From: Candidatus Sulfidibacterium hydrothermale
GTDB lineage: Bacteria > Bacteroidota > Bacteroidia > Bacteroidales > F082
Direction: 5' to 3'
NCBI RefSeq assembly: GCF_020149915.1
Contig: NZ_CP083760.1
Span: 2,542,001-2,606,000, forward strand
DNA: 64,000 bases
The position numbers and the translations under genes were made by a program. Positions 8,794 to 17,097 of this stretch are shown piece by piece (position 1 is the first letter of the stretch; each line of letters opens with the position of its first letter). The notes beneath the pieces were generated by a model, which saw only the letters and a program-made list of their open reading frames with translations, had not been told where the DNA came from and searched no databases.

Positions 8794-10212
8794 TTAACGA
8801 TTGGGTTTCTTATATAAATCAAGAATCTCAACAAAGCGAGGTTCATCCAGTAATTCAGGAAGATACCGCAGCAATTCCTCATGCTCGTCGAAATTCAGTT
8901 TTACCGCTTCTTCAATATCATAATACGCTTCTTCCACTTTTCCCATCCGGTAAAGATAACCGGCACGCCGGTAACGAATACGGGCATCATCAGGATTATG
9001 TTTTAACGCTTGTCCCAACAATTTAACAGCCTCAGAAAATTTCTCCTGCAGTGCCAGCACCAGCGAATAATTCAGCCACGATTCCACATCATGCTCATTA
9101 TTCTGAACCACATCATCAAAAAGTTTTGCGGCTTCCTCAAGCTGATTATTTCGCAAAAGCAAAAGTGCCAGCTCAAATTTCAGGTCATACTGATTTGGGG
9201 CCAGCTCTATGGCTTTCTCATAATATTTTACTGCTGTTTTCTCCATCTTCTGACGGACAAAAACACGCGCCACGCCGCCCCAGGCTTCTGCTAACTTATC
9301 ATCAATATCCAATGCCCGGTTATAATAAATCAGGGCTTTTTCTATCTCGTTCAGATTTTCCCACGACTCCGCAATGTAACAATAGGTAATGGCATCGGGT
9401 TTTTCCAGTTTCAGTGTTTCTTCATACAGCTGAATGGCTTTGTGGTACTGGTGCATATTGGTGTATGCATTGGCCATGTTAAAATAAGCCGACGAAAACT
9501 TCTCATCAATGGCCACTGCAAATTCATAAGCCTGAATGGCTCTTTCATACAACTCCAGGTTACTGTAAAAAATACCCAAGTTAAACCAGGCCATTTTGGA
9601 ATAAGGATGCCGGTCAATAAAATGGCCAAAAAACTCTATGGCTTCTTCTTCACGACCGGTCAGTTCAAAGAAAAAAGCGATTTCCTGGATCAGCTCCTCC
9701 GATTCGGGTTGCAGCTCCAAAGCTTTGGTCAAATAACGCAAAGCATTGGGATAATCATTCAGACTTTCGTATTCATAAGCAATGTTAGAATAAACTTCTT
9801 CAGGACGCTCAGTGGTTTCCAGCACTTTTTTAAAAGCATCAATAGCTTCCTGATGTTTATCCATCATGCTGTAAATCTCAGCTTTGGCAAAATGCAGCTC
9901 TTCGTTTCCTTTTTCCAGTTCATCCAGATCGTTGAGAATTTTCAAAGCCTGATGATATTTGGACTCCTGGGTAAGCAACCGGGCTTCCCTGATTTTCAAC
10001 GAGCTGCATGTTGGGTGCTGTGCTTTGGCCCGGTCAAGAGCCATCCTGGTCATGCCTGTTTGCTGAATATCCAAATAATAATCGATAATCGCCTCAAACT
10101 CTTCCACATCAAAGAAAAGCCCCTCACCTGATTCAAGTGACGTTTCAAAACGATTAATCAAGGCCCCGGTCTCTTCATCGGGCTGCCATTCTAATTCTTC
10201 ATCCATACCCAT
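8794..10212 (-). CDS. Tetratricopeptide-repeat protein
   Basis: A 472-residue soluble protein made almost entirely of TPR units: repeated 34-residue helix pairs with the Trp/Leu/Gly/Tyr/Ala/Tyr/Pro pattern, for example AWFNLGIFYSNLELYERAIQ and AWGGVARVFVRQKMEKTAVK. I estimate at least ten units from about residue 60 to 450. There is no signal peptide, so it is probably a cytoplasmic scaffold. The first 30 residues are acidic. ATG 10212 and ATG 10206 are both possible starts. It leads the minus-strand block into comA and is divergent from the mutase gene. No specific function can be assigned. Confidence 0.85.
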   Translation of the reverse strand: MGMDEELEWQPDEETGALINRFETSLESGEGLFFDVEEFEAIIDYYLDIQQTGMTRMALDRAKAQHPTCSSLKIREARLLTQESKYHQALKILNDLDELEKGNEELHFAKAEIYSMMDKHQEAIDAFKKVLETTERPEEVYSNIAYEYESLNDYPNALRYLTKALELQPESEELIQEIAFFFELTGREEEAIEFFGHFIDRHPYSKMAWFNLGIFYSNLELYERAIQAYEFAVAIDEKFSSAYFNMANAYTNMHQYHKAIQLYEETLKLEKPDAITYCYIAESWENLNEIEKALIYYNRALDIDDKLAEAWGGVARVFVRQKMEKTAVKYYEKAIELAPNQYDLKFELALLLLRNNQLEEAAKLFDDVVQNNEHDVESWLNYSLVLALQEKFSEAVKLLGQALKHNPDDARIRYRRAGYLYRMGKVEEAYYDIEEAVKLNFDEHEELLRYLPELLDEPRFVEILDLYKKPNR

Positions 10213-10224
10213 TCAATTCTGCTG

Positions 10225-10232
10225 CAAATTTA
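10225..10232 (-). promoter_or_regulatory. -7 element for the TPR-comA unit
   Basis: Read on the minus strand this is TAAATTTG, a match to the Bacteroidota -7 consensus TAnnTTTG, 13 bases before the TPR start codon. A TTTG also occurs 15 bases further upstream, closer than the usual 19 or so. Confidence 0.4.
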
Positions 10233-10330
10233 CGATTAATCCCTTCACAAAATCCTTTTCCAGCCATACAATCTTTTTATCTTTAAGCGAAAATAAACAA
10301 TCTTTTTACTGGTAAGGCAATATATTTCCT

Positions 10331-10338
10331 TAATTTTG
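10331..10338 (+). promoter_or_regulatory. -7 element for the mutase gene
   Basis: TAATTTTG matches TAnnTTTG, 51 bases upstream of the chosen start at 10390. No clear -33 TTTG is present. The placement supports ATG 10390 over an earlier in-frame codon at 10336, which would lie inside the promoter. Confidence 0.45.
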
Positions 10339-10344
10339 CTCCAT

Positions 10345-10359
10345 CCCTTTAGAAAAGGG
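10345..10359 (+). other. Small hairpin at the likely 5' end of the mutase mRNA
   Basis: CCCTTT, loop AGA, AAAGGG forms a perfect six-pair stem beginning about seven bases after the -7 element, so it would sit at the very 5' end of the transcript. Such caps can stabilise mRNA; that role is inferred. Confidence 0.35.
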
Positions 10360-10389
10360 CAAAAGTTAACTTTACAACCCAACATCATC

Positions 10390-11772
10390 ATGACATTAAT
10401 AAAATCCATTTCTGGCATCCGGGGCACCATTGGCGGAAAACCGGGAGATAACCTGACCCCTTTAGATATTGTTAAATTCACGGCAGCTTATCTGCGTTTT
10501 CAACAACAAAAACATCAAAAAACCGCACTGCAAATTGTGGTTGGTCGCGATGCGCGTATTTCGGGAGAAATGGTCGAAGGACTGGTTGTACAAACAGCAG
10601 CAGCCATGGGAGTAAATGTTATTCTTGCCGGATTTTCTACCACGCCAACAGTGGAAATGGCTGTTGTTCAAACACAATCGCAAGGAGGAATCATTCTTAC
10701 AGCAAGCCACAATCCCAAACAATGGAATGCCCTTAAACTGTTGAACGAAAACGGAGAATTTTTAAATGCCGCAGAAGGACAAAAAGTTTTGGAAATTGCC
10801 GAACAAAATGATTATGAATTTGCTCCGGTGGAAAAACTGGGTAAAATAAATCGTGACAATACCCTGATTGACAAACATATCGATGCCGTTTTACAGCTAA
10901 AATCCGTAAACCGGGATATTATTTCAAAGGCCGGTTTCCGGATTGTTGTTGATGCCGTAAACTCCACCGGGGGAATTGCCATTCCCAGGTTATTAAAAGC
11001 ATTGGGCGTAAAAGAAGTAATTGAGCTCAACTGTGAGCCCACCGGAGATTTTGCCCATAACCCGGAACCCCTTCCGGAGAACCTGACGGAAATTGCCAAA
11101 AAAGTAGTCGAAGAAAAAGCTGATTTGGGCATTGTCGTTGATCCTGATGTGGACCGGCTGGCTTTTATCATGGAAAATGGTCAAATGTTTGGTGAAGAAT
11201 ACACTTTGGTAGCCGTGGCAGATTACATTTTACAACAAACTCCGGGAAATACGGTATCGAACTTATCTTCGACCCGCGCTTTACGCGACATTACCGAAAA
11301 AGCCGGAGGAAAATATTATGCTGCTGCCGTAGGCGAAGTAAATGTTGTTGCCAAGATGAAAGAAACCCATGCGGTTATCGGCGGAGAAGGCAACGGCGGA
11401 GTAATTTATCCTGCTTTACATTACGGAAGAGATGCGCTGGTAGGAACCGCTCTTTTCCTTACCCATCTTGCCCAAAAGAAAATAAAAATATCCGAACTGC
11501 GGAAATTGTATCCCGATTACTTCATTTCGAAAAACAAGATAACCCTTAAACCGGAAATGAATGTAAAGCAGCTTTTCGAAAAACTCAGAAAAATATACAC
11601 CGGGTTTCCTATTATTGACATCGACGGATTAAAAATTGAATTTCCGGATGGCTGGGTCCATTTACGAACTTCCAACACCGAACCGATTCTTCGTATTTAT
11701 GCCGAATCGGTTTCACGCGAAAAAGCAGATGCATATGCACAAAAGGTAATGAAAGCCATCACCGAAGAATAG
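10390..11772 (+). CDS. glmM: Phosphoglucosamine/phosphohexo-mutase
   Basis: A 460-residue alpha-D-phosphohexomutase. The phosphoserine loop is TASHNPKQWNALKL (about 97-110), the Mg-binding loop is DPDVDRL, the sugar-specificity loop is GGEGNGGVIYP, and the C-terminal phosphate site is RTSNTEPILRIY. The GEGNGG loop, in place of the GEQSG of E. coli GlmM, is usual for the Bacteroidota/archaeal-type enzymes annotated as phosphoglucosamine mutase. It would make glucosamine-1-phosphate for peptidoglycan and LPS, though phosphomannomutase activity cannot be excluded. ATG 10390 begins the conserved MTLIKSISGIRGT. Confidence 0.85.
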   Translation: MTLIKSISGIRGTIGGKPGDNLTPLDIVKFTAAYLRFQQQKHQKTALQIVVGRDARISGEMVEGLVVQTAAAMGVNVILAGFSTTPTVEMAVVQTQSQGGIILTASHNPKQWNALKLLNENGEFLNAAEGQKVLEIAEQNDYEFAPVEKLGKINRDNTLIDKHIDAVLQLKSVNRDIISKAGFRIVVDAVNSTGGIAIPRLLKALGVKEVIELNCEPTGDFAHNPEPLPENLTEIAKKVVEEKADLGIVVDPDVDRLAFIMENGQMFGEEYTLVAVADYILQQTPGNTVSNLSSTRALRDITEKAGGKYYAAAVGEVNVVAKMKETHAVIGGEGNGGVIYPALHYGRDALVGTALFLTHLAQKKIKISELRKLYPDYFISKNKITLKPEMNVKQLFEKLRKIYTGFPIIDIDGLKIEFPDGWVHLRTSNTEPILRIYAESVSREKADAYAQKVMKAITEE

Positions 11773-11862
11773 GAAACCGGCTTTTGTTTCCCTGGCAAAC
11801 CGGGAATCTCATAAACAGTCCGAAATATTTTTTATCTTTATGCGGAAAAATCTTTCTCCGCC

Positions 11863-12105
11863 ATGCGAAAAGTACGCAGCAAAAAGAATGCTTTTAAAAC
11901 CGTCACGTTCAAACTTTCGGCCAAACAGATGAAATCATTAAAAAATTACTGTAAAGCACGAAAGACAACCCCCATAAAACTGATAAAGAAAAGCATCCGG
12001 AATTATACTGAAAATTTTTCAGAAGAGGTTCCTCCAAAATATTATGTTACAGCAAATCAGCTTGATATTTTCGAAGAAAACAATCAGGAACTCGATCTGT
12101 TTTAG
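11863..12105 (+). CDS. Small basic RHH-like protein with two sliding-clamp-binding-like motifs
   Basis: An 80-residue protein of unknown function. Residues 12-52 have the order expected of a ribbon-helix-helix DNA-binding fold: a strand (KTVTFKLS), a helix (AKQMKSLKNYCKARK), then TTPIKLIKKSIRNY. The first half is strongly basic. The C-terminus carries QLDIF (66-70) and, as the last residues, QELDLF (75-80). Both resemble the bacterial beta-sliding-clamp-binding pentapeptide QL[SD]LF. This suggests a DNA-bound, clamp-associated factor (inference). It stands alone between the mutase gene and a convergent hypothetical gene; a near -7 element (TATCTTTA) lies upstream. ATG 11863 is the only reasonable start. 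Confidence 0.7.
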   Translation: MRKVRSKKNAFKTVTFKLSAKQMKSLKNYCKARKTTPIKLIKKSIRNYTENFSEEVPPKYYVTANQLDIFEENNQELDLF

Positions 12106-12173
12106 CAATAATTTTGAAAAGCCAACGCGAAGAGTATTCTAAAAACACACATCAAGCTTTTCAAGTCAACGCC

Positions 12174-12608
12174 TTACTTCACCATCACTTCAAGGGTACT
12201 TTCCTTTTTCCCGCGTGACAGTTTAAATTTCACCCTTCTACCGTTAATCATCTCTTTTTTAGGAGGTTCGTTGTACTGGTGCAGATCGAAAAAATCACCG
12301 CCATTCCGCATATCGTAATAAATGATAATATCCGTAATCCGTTTGGTATCTTTTTCATCGCCCCGTTTCATTTCAAACTCCCATTTCTTCATATTATTTT
12401 TACTTCCTTCCACAAAAGCAGAGGCTTTACGCGATTTTTCCTTAATCATTTGAAAAGTAAGTCCGAGCGAATTGAGCGCATCTTTCACACTGGGATAATC
12501 TTGACTGACCAGTTTTTTGGCTATGGATAAATCGGTCATCGTGCTATCCTGGGCCTGTAATAAAAAACCACTCAGAAGAAAAATAAAAAACAGGATTCCT
12601 TTTTTCAT
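12174..12608 (-). CDS. Small secreted protein of unknown function
   Basis: A 144-residue protein with a clear signal peptide (MKKGILFFIFLLSGFLLQAQ, probable cleavage after QAQ at 20). The mature part is mixed alpha/beta and polar: a helical SIAKKLVSQDYPSVKDALNSL segment, then strands such as ITDIIIYYD and a basic end. I do not recognise a family. It is probably periplasmic or surface-exposed. A good promoter with both -33 and -7 elements lies just upstream, and it is convergent with the small RHH-like gene. Confidence 0.7.
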   Translation of the reverse strand: MKKGILFFIFLLSGFLLQAQDSTMTDLSIAKKLVSQDYPSVKDALNSLGLTFQMIKEKSRKASAFVEGSKNNMKKWEFEMKRGDEKDTKRITDIIIYYDMRNGGDFFDLHQYNEPPKKEMINGRRVKFKLSRGKKESTLEVMVK

Positions 12609-12626
12609 GCGTCTATATTTTTATTT

Positions 12627-12656
12627 CAAAAGTAATCATTTTTATGAAATCAGCAA
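12627..12656 (-). promoter_or_regulatory. Bacteroidota-type promoter of the small secreted protein
   Basis: On the minus strand a TTG (12654-12656) is followed by 19 bases and then TACTTTTG (12634-12627). This fits the TTG-N19-TAnnTTTG arrangement, with the -7 element 18 bases before the start codon at 12608. Confidence 0.6.
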
Positions 12657-12707
12657 TATGCTGAAAGTCTTCATTTTCCGATATAAAATTCCGGGCACGC
12701 TATCGGG

Positions 12708-13739
12708 CTAATTAAATTTCTCTACAATAAGCTTTCGAAAACCCGGTGTAGCATACGTTTTAAACCGTCCGTCTTTGGCTGACCAGATAAACATGGCATC
12801 CAAATCGGGGTGCTTTTCCACAAAAGCACGGGATTTTTTATATCCCATCACCATAAAAGCCGTAGCATAAGCATCGGCAAGGGCTGTATTTTTTGCCAGT
12901 ACAGACACGCTTAAAAGCGAGTGCTGAACCGGATATCCGGTTTTAGGATCAATGGTATGGGAATAACGAATTCCATTAACCACATAATATTTCCGGTAGC
13001 TTCCCGAAGTGGCTACCGAGCGGTTATGTAAAACGATTACTGCTTTCAGGGTTCGGGGCGAAACACTGTCGGCAGACGGTTTTTCAATCCCTACACGCCA
13101 ATATTTCCCGTCTGGTTTCGTTCCTTTGGCTTTTACTTCTCCGCCAATATCAATCAGATAATTATGAATTCCCAAATGATCAAAAAATTTCCCGATAACG
13201 TCATCGGAATACCCCTGTGCAATTCCATTAAAATCAATTTGCATGCGGGGATCTGCTTTCACCACTTTTCCATTGATCAGCTTGATTTTTTGATATCCCA
13301 CCAAAGGCAAAAGGCTATCCACAATCTTTTTCCCCACCTTTTCACGGCTCTTAAAGCCAAAACCCCAGGCTTCGACCAAAGGGCCCACCGTCATATCAAA
13401 AGCGCCGTCGGTGGCTTTACTTACTTCCTGAGAATCTTTAAAATTTCCCACAAAATAGTCATCCAGCACCACCGAGGTATCGTTTCGGTTTACCCGCGAG
13501 ATGATAGAAGTAGGCACCCACAACGAAACCGAACGGTCAAATGCTTTCAGAATAGAATCAACCTGCCGGTGAAGATTCCGGTGAAGCGAATCGTAATACA
13601 CCATATTGTAATAAGTGCCCTGTGCTTCGCCCACAAGATGAATGGGCTGAATGGTACGGTCGGGTTTACAGGAAACCATAAACAGAACCGCTATAACTAC
13701 TGTAACTATTGTGGTGAGAAAAATTCTTTTTTTCATCAT
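12708..13739 (-). CDS. apbE: FAD:protein FMN transferase, lipoprotein
   Basis: A 343-residue ApbE-family enzyme that attaches FMN covalently to Thr/Ser of periplasmic redox proteins such as Nqr/Rnf subunits or flavinylated reductases. The N-terminus is a lipoprotein signal with the lipobox FMVSC (Cys at about 24). Family motifs present: AQGTYYNMVYY near the start, IDFNGIAQGYSDD (the FAD-binding segment), IDIGGEVKAKG, YSHTIDPKTGYP and the Mg-site region DAYATAFMVMG. No obvious flavinylation target is encoded nearby. It lies between the small secreted gene and an EEP hydrolase on the same strand, about 110 bases from the latter. Confidence 0.9.
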   Translation of the reverse strand: MMKKRIFLTTIVTVVIAVLFMVSCKPDRTIQPIHLVGEAQGTYYNMVYYDSLHRNLHRQVDSILKAFDRSVSLWVPTSIISRVNRNDTSVVLDDYFVGNFKDSQEVSKATDGAFDMTVGPLVEAWGFGFKSREKVGKKIVDSLLPLVGYQKIKLINGKVVKADPRMQIDFNGIAQGYSDDVIGKFFDHLGIHNYLIDIGGEVKAKGTKPDGKYWRVGIEKPSADSVSPRTLKAVIVLHNRSVATSGSYRKYYVVNGIRYSHTIDPKTGYPVQHSLLSVSVLAKNTALADAYATAFMVMGYKKSRAFVEKHPDLDAMFIWSAKDGRFKTYATPGFRKLIVEKFN

Positions 13740-13847
13740 TTCGATTTTCCCTATTGTGGTTATTGGTTTTTTAGCTCCACCACAAAATAACTACATTTTT
13801 CTACAGGAATAACACGGTTGGCAAAAATCCGGCTTTTTTCAAATCCA

Positions 13848-14903
13848 TTAAATGATGGTGAATATCTCACCACTCAAGTCCACCTTCATTTTAACCATAA
13901 CCGGTAAGTGGTCGCTGTAACCCCCGTAATAGTGTCTCCCTGCCGTACGGTTAGGCACAGCCGGCCCTTTTTTCGGATGATACAACATCCAGTCTTTTTT
14001 GAAAACTTCTTCCTGGTTAACATCGGTTTTGATTCCATTATAACCGCCTACCAGTGCAGTGGAAACAATTACCTGATCAAATAAATCCCAGTGTTTGTAA
14101 TAAAGCGAACCTTTTCCGGCTTTGTAAGGAAGAATAGCCAGATTGTACAATCTTTTTTTAGCAAATGGTGGCCGTGGCTCTATGGCGCCCAGTCCTTCGG
14201 TAAGGCTTTTATCTGTCGGATTATCATTCAGATCGCCCATAATCAGGATATTGGCATTGGGATCCACATTAAAAATAGAATCCGCCAACAGGCGCAACAT
14301 ATGTCCGGTAAAACGGCGTAAAGCATCCGTCTTTTCTTTTCCACCATAACGCGAAACCCAGTGATTCACAAAAATATGGATCGTATCCATGCCATAAACC
14401 AATCCTTTTGAATAAAGAATATCGCGGGTGGGATTATCCGGTTCAGAAGGAAAACGGATACGGATAAACCGTGTTTTTACCGGCTTGTAAATTTTAGGCT
14501 GATACAATAATGCCACATCAATTCCCCGCTCATCCGGACTGTCTTTATGCAAGATTTTGTAATGGGCATCTTTTAATTTGCCGGTATGGATCAAATCTTC
14601 TACAACCTGCTTGTTCTCTACCTCAGCCAATCCAAAAACCGTAGGAAACCCCGGAGCATTCATCGCAGCCATTACTTTGGCAATGTGTTCCAATTTGGTT
14701 TTATACCGTTTTGTGTTCCAGGGAATTTTACTGTCAGGTAAATGATCGTTGTCGCGTGTGTTCGGATTGTCAATGGTATCAAACAAATTTTCCACATTAT
14801 AAAACGCCACCGAAAAAGGTTTCATCTCATCTTTCCGGCAAGACGAAACCAGGTAGGTCAAAATGGCTATAAAAAGTACAATACCAATAAAATATTTTTT
14901 CAT
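13848..14903 (-). CDS. Endonuclease/exonuclease/phosphatase-family lipoprotein (EEP copy 1)
   Basis: A 351-residue exported protein starting at ATG 14903 (MKKYFIGIVLFIAILTYLVS), with a lipoprotein signal ending SSC. The earlier in-frame codon at 14936 would put 11 polar residues before the signal and is rejected. DNase I/EEP motifs are present: AFYNVENLFDT, GLAEVEN (metal Glu), VNHWVSRYGG, MGDLNDNPTD and a terminal YSDHLPV (catalytic Asp-His). It should hydrolyse phosphodiesters or phosphate esters at the cell surface or in the periplasm. It is paralogous to the copy at 35845-36909, sharing almost every motif, but is lipidated where the other has a cleavable signal. Confidence 0.88.
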   Translation of the reverse strand: MKKYFIGIVLFIAILTYLVSSCRKDEMKPFSVAFYNVENLFDTIDNPNTRDNDHLPDSKIPWNTKRYKTKLEHIAKVMAAMNAPGFPTVFGLAEVENKQVVEDLIHTGKLKDAHYKILHKDSPDERGIDVALLYQPKIYKPVKTRFIRIRFPSEPDNPTRDILYSKGLVYGMDTIHIFVNHWVSRYGGKEKTDALRRFTGHMLRLLADSIFNVDPNANILIMGDLNDNPTDKSLTEGLGAIEPRPPFAKKRLYNLAILPYKAGKGSLYYKHWDLFDQVIVSTALVGGYNGIKTDVNQEEVFKKDWMLYHPKKGPAVPNRTAGRHYYGGYSDHLPVMVKMKVDLSGEIFTII

Positions 14904-14933
14904 TTTACAGGATGATTCATGAATTTTCCGCGG

Positions 14934-14941
14934 CAAAATTA
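14934..14941 (-). promoter_or_regulatory. -7 element for EEP copy 1
   Basis: Minus-strand TAATTTTG matches TAnnTTTG, 31 bases upstream of the start at 14903. A TTG lies 16 bases further upstream. It also explains why the codon at 14936 cannot be the start. Confidence 0.4.
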
Positions 14942-15062
14942 ATCATTTACCGGCCAACAATACCGAATTAGGAATAAAATGTTAAAAAAATCAAAAGAAT
15001 TCCGGAACAAAAACAAGTGGACTGCAGACGTTTGCATAAACTGCTTTTCGACAAAAGCCCGT

Positions 15063-16358
15063 TTACTTTACAATGGTCTGGCTTCGGTCAGGACCCGTTG
15101 AAACCAAACTTACCGGCACTCCGGTTTCGGTTTCAATAAAGCGGATATAATTTTTTAATGCCGGAGGCAGGTCATTAAATGTTTTTGCTTTTTCCAGCTC
15201 ATCATTCCAGCCTTCAAAAGATTGATAAACCGGTTCTATGACCGTCCGGTCCATATCAAACGGTAATTTATTGGTTTCTTTTCCATTGACCCGGTAAGCC
15301 ACCGCCACTTTAATTTCGCTAAAGCCCGATAAAACATCGGCTTTCATCATTTTCAGTTCGGTAACGCCGTTCAGCATAATGGCATATTTCAGAGCAGGAA
15401 GGTCAAGCCAGCCACAACGCCGCGGACGACCGGTAGTGGCACCAAACTCATGACCTTTTTCGCGCAAGCGTTGCCCTGTTTCATCAAAGAGTTCTGTTGG
15501 AAAAGGGCCACTGCCCACACGGGTACAATAGGCTTTAAAAATGCCATACACTTTTCCAATTTCGGACGGAGGGATTCCCAAACCGCTACAAACACCTGCT
15601 ACCGTAGTATTTGACGAGGTAACAAAAGGATAAGCTCCAAAATCCACATCCAGCAATGTTCCCTGTGCCCCTTCTGCCAAAACTGACTTTCCACTCTTCA
15701 GAGCCTGATTTAAGAAATATTCACTATCGGTTTTTTTAAACCGATTTAAGGTTTCCAGCTTTTTCAGCCACTCTTCTTCATATTCTTTAAAGGGAAGCCC
15801 TTCAATCACCACTTCTTCCGGATTCGAATCATACAACGAAGCTATCTGCAGATGTTGTTCCCGCAAATTCTGATAACGATTCGGGAAACCGGGAAGTTCC
15901 AGATCACCCACACGCAATCCTTTCCGTGCCGTTTTATCGGTATAAGCCGGGCCGATTCCTTTCAACGTGGATCCGATTTTTTCTTTTCCTTTTGCTTTTT
16001 CGTACACGGCATCTAAAAGCCGGTGAGCAGGCAAAATCAGATGGGCTTTCCGGGAAATCAGCACCTGTTGTAATAAATCAACACCAGATGACTTTAATGA
16101 CTGTACTTCCTGATCAAAAATATAAGGATCGATCAGTACACCGCTTCCAATAACATTGATGGTTTCCGGAATAAAAACACCAGAAGGAATTGTATGCAAA
16201 ACAAACTTCCGGTTTTCAAATTCGATGGTGTGTCCGGCGTTAGGCCCTCCCTGAAACCGGGCAACCACATCATAATGCGGGGTAAGGAAGTCCACAATTT
16301 TACCTTTTCCTTCATCGCCCCATTGCAGGCCAAGAAGTACATCTGTTTTTGCTTCCAT
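15063..16358 (-). CDS. purA: Adenylosuccinate synthetase
   Basis: A 431-residue enzyme joining IMP and aspartate with GTP in AMP synthesis. Diagnostic motifs are LGLQWGDEGKGK (the family GDEGKGK loop), QGGPNAGHTI, GSTLKGIGPAYTDK and the C-terminal GPDRSQTI. ATG 16358 (MEAKTDVLLG) is chosen; the codon six bases upstream is only a TTG. The gene follows the Fur-family regulator by 72 bases on the same strand, so co-transcription with it is possible. Confidence 0.96.
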   Translation of the reverse strand: MEAKTDVLLGLQWGDEGKGKIVDFLTPHYDVVARFQGGPNAGHTIEFENRKFVLHTIPSGVFIPETINVIGSGVLIDPYIFDQEVQSLKSSGVDLLQQVLISRKAHLILPAHRLLDAVYEKAKGKEKIGSTLKGIGPAYTDKTARKGLRVGDLELPGFPNRYQNLREQHLQIASLYDSNPEEVVIEGLPFKEYEEEWLKKLETLNRFKKTDSEYFLNQALKSGKSVLAEGAQGTLLDVDFGAYPFVTSSNTTVAGVCSGLGIPPSEIGKVYGIFKAYCTRVGSGPFPTELFDETGQRLREKGHEFGATTGRPRRCGWLDLPALKYAIMLNGVTELKMMKADVLSGFSEIKVAVAYRVNGKETNKLPFDMDRTVIEPVYQSFEGWNDELEKAKTFNDLPPALKNYIRFIETETGVPVSLVSTGPDRSQTIVK

Positions 16359-16430
16359 GTTCAATTTTTAACGGTGTTTCAAGAAAAGGTTCACACCCGT
16401 ACAACCCGGATTAAATCTTTGTTTCAGAAA

Positions 16431-16910
16431 TCACGATTTCTGACCCGAAGCTTTTTCCTTGGCATCTTCCGGACATTTGCCGTAAAAGGTTAAAGAGTGA
16501 TAAGCCACTTTTACCCCAAGGAGTTCTTCTACCGACTTTTGGATTTCGTGAATACGCGGATCGCAAAACTCAAGGACCGTACCATCATCCATACACACAA
16601 AATGATCGTGTTGTTTGTATTTAAACGACCGTTCAAACTGGGCACAGTTGTTTCCAAACTGATGTTTGGTAACCAAATTGCAATCAAGCAAGAGTTCAAT
16701 GGTATTGTATAAAGTGGCTCGACTTACACGGTATTTGTTGTTTTTCATGCGAATGTACAACGTCTCTATATCAAAGTGACCGTCGGTAGCATAAATTTCT
16801 TTCAGAATGGTATAGCGCTCGGGAGTCTTCCTGTGTCCCCTGGAATCAAGATATTCGGTAAATACCTTTTTTACCTTTTCAAAAGTGTCTTTTTTCGTTT
16901 CCTGTTTCAT
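16431..16910 (-). CDS. Fur-family transcriptional regulator with incomplete CxxC sites
   Basis: A 159-residue DNA-binding regulator of the Fur/PerR/Zur superfamily. The N-terminal winged helix contains [12 protein letters not shown] and the recognition region [15 protein letters not shown] (61-75). The dimerisation half keeps the metal ligands HDH (101-103). The structural-zinc CxxC pairs are reduced to single Cys: CMDD at 106-109 and CPED at 146-149. It therefore probably lacks the usual structural zinc and binds a regulatory metal only. Whether it senses iron, peroxide or zinc cannot be told. A 17-base palindrome 44 bases upstream may be its own operator. Confidence 0.87.
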   Translation of the reverse strand: MKQETKKDTFEKVKKVFTEYLDSRGHRKTPERYTILKEIYATDGHFDIETLYIRMKNNKYRVSRATLYNTIELLLDCNLVTKHQFGNNCAQFERSFKYKQHDHFVCMDDGTVLEFCDPRIHEIQKSVEELLGVKVAYHSLTFYGKCPEDAKEKASGQKS

Positions 16911-16953
16911 ATTCGCATCATAAAGTTTTGCGCTGTAAAAATAAGCAAATTAT

Positions 16954-16970
16954 ATTTAAACAGTTTAAAT
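16954..16970. promoter_or_regulatory. 17-bp palindrome upstream of the Fur-family gene
   Basis: ATTTAAAC, a central A, then GTTTAAAT: perfect eight-base arms in the non-coding gap before the regulator's start at 16910. Position and size fit an autoregulatory Fur/PerR-like box, although the bases differ from the classical Fur box. Assignment to this regulator is inference from adjacency. Confidence 0.45.
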
Positions 16971-17097
16971 AGAAATAATATTTTTTAAATTTTTATTCTC
17001 TGCCACGAACCGTTTTGAATATCGTAATTCGGAAAATCTGTATTCTGCTTTTTTATTCCCCATCCCCGTAGCCAAAACAATAAACGTAAAACATTTA

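Noticed and set aside
9442-10131. A 229-codon open frame on the plus strand
   Set aside because: Antisense to the TPR repeats; the regular repeat codons keep the opposite frame open. No start context or family resemblance.
12113-12162. TTGAAAAGC...GCTTTTCAA inverted repeat between convergent genes
   Set aside because: The loop is over 30 bases and there is no T-run, so a working terminator is doubtful.
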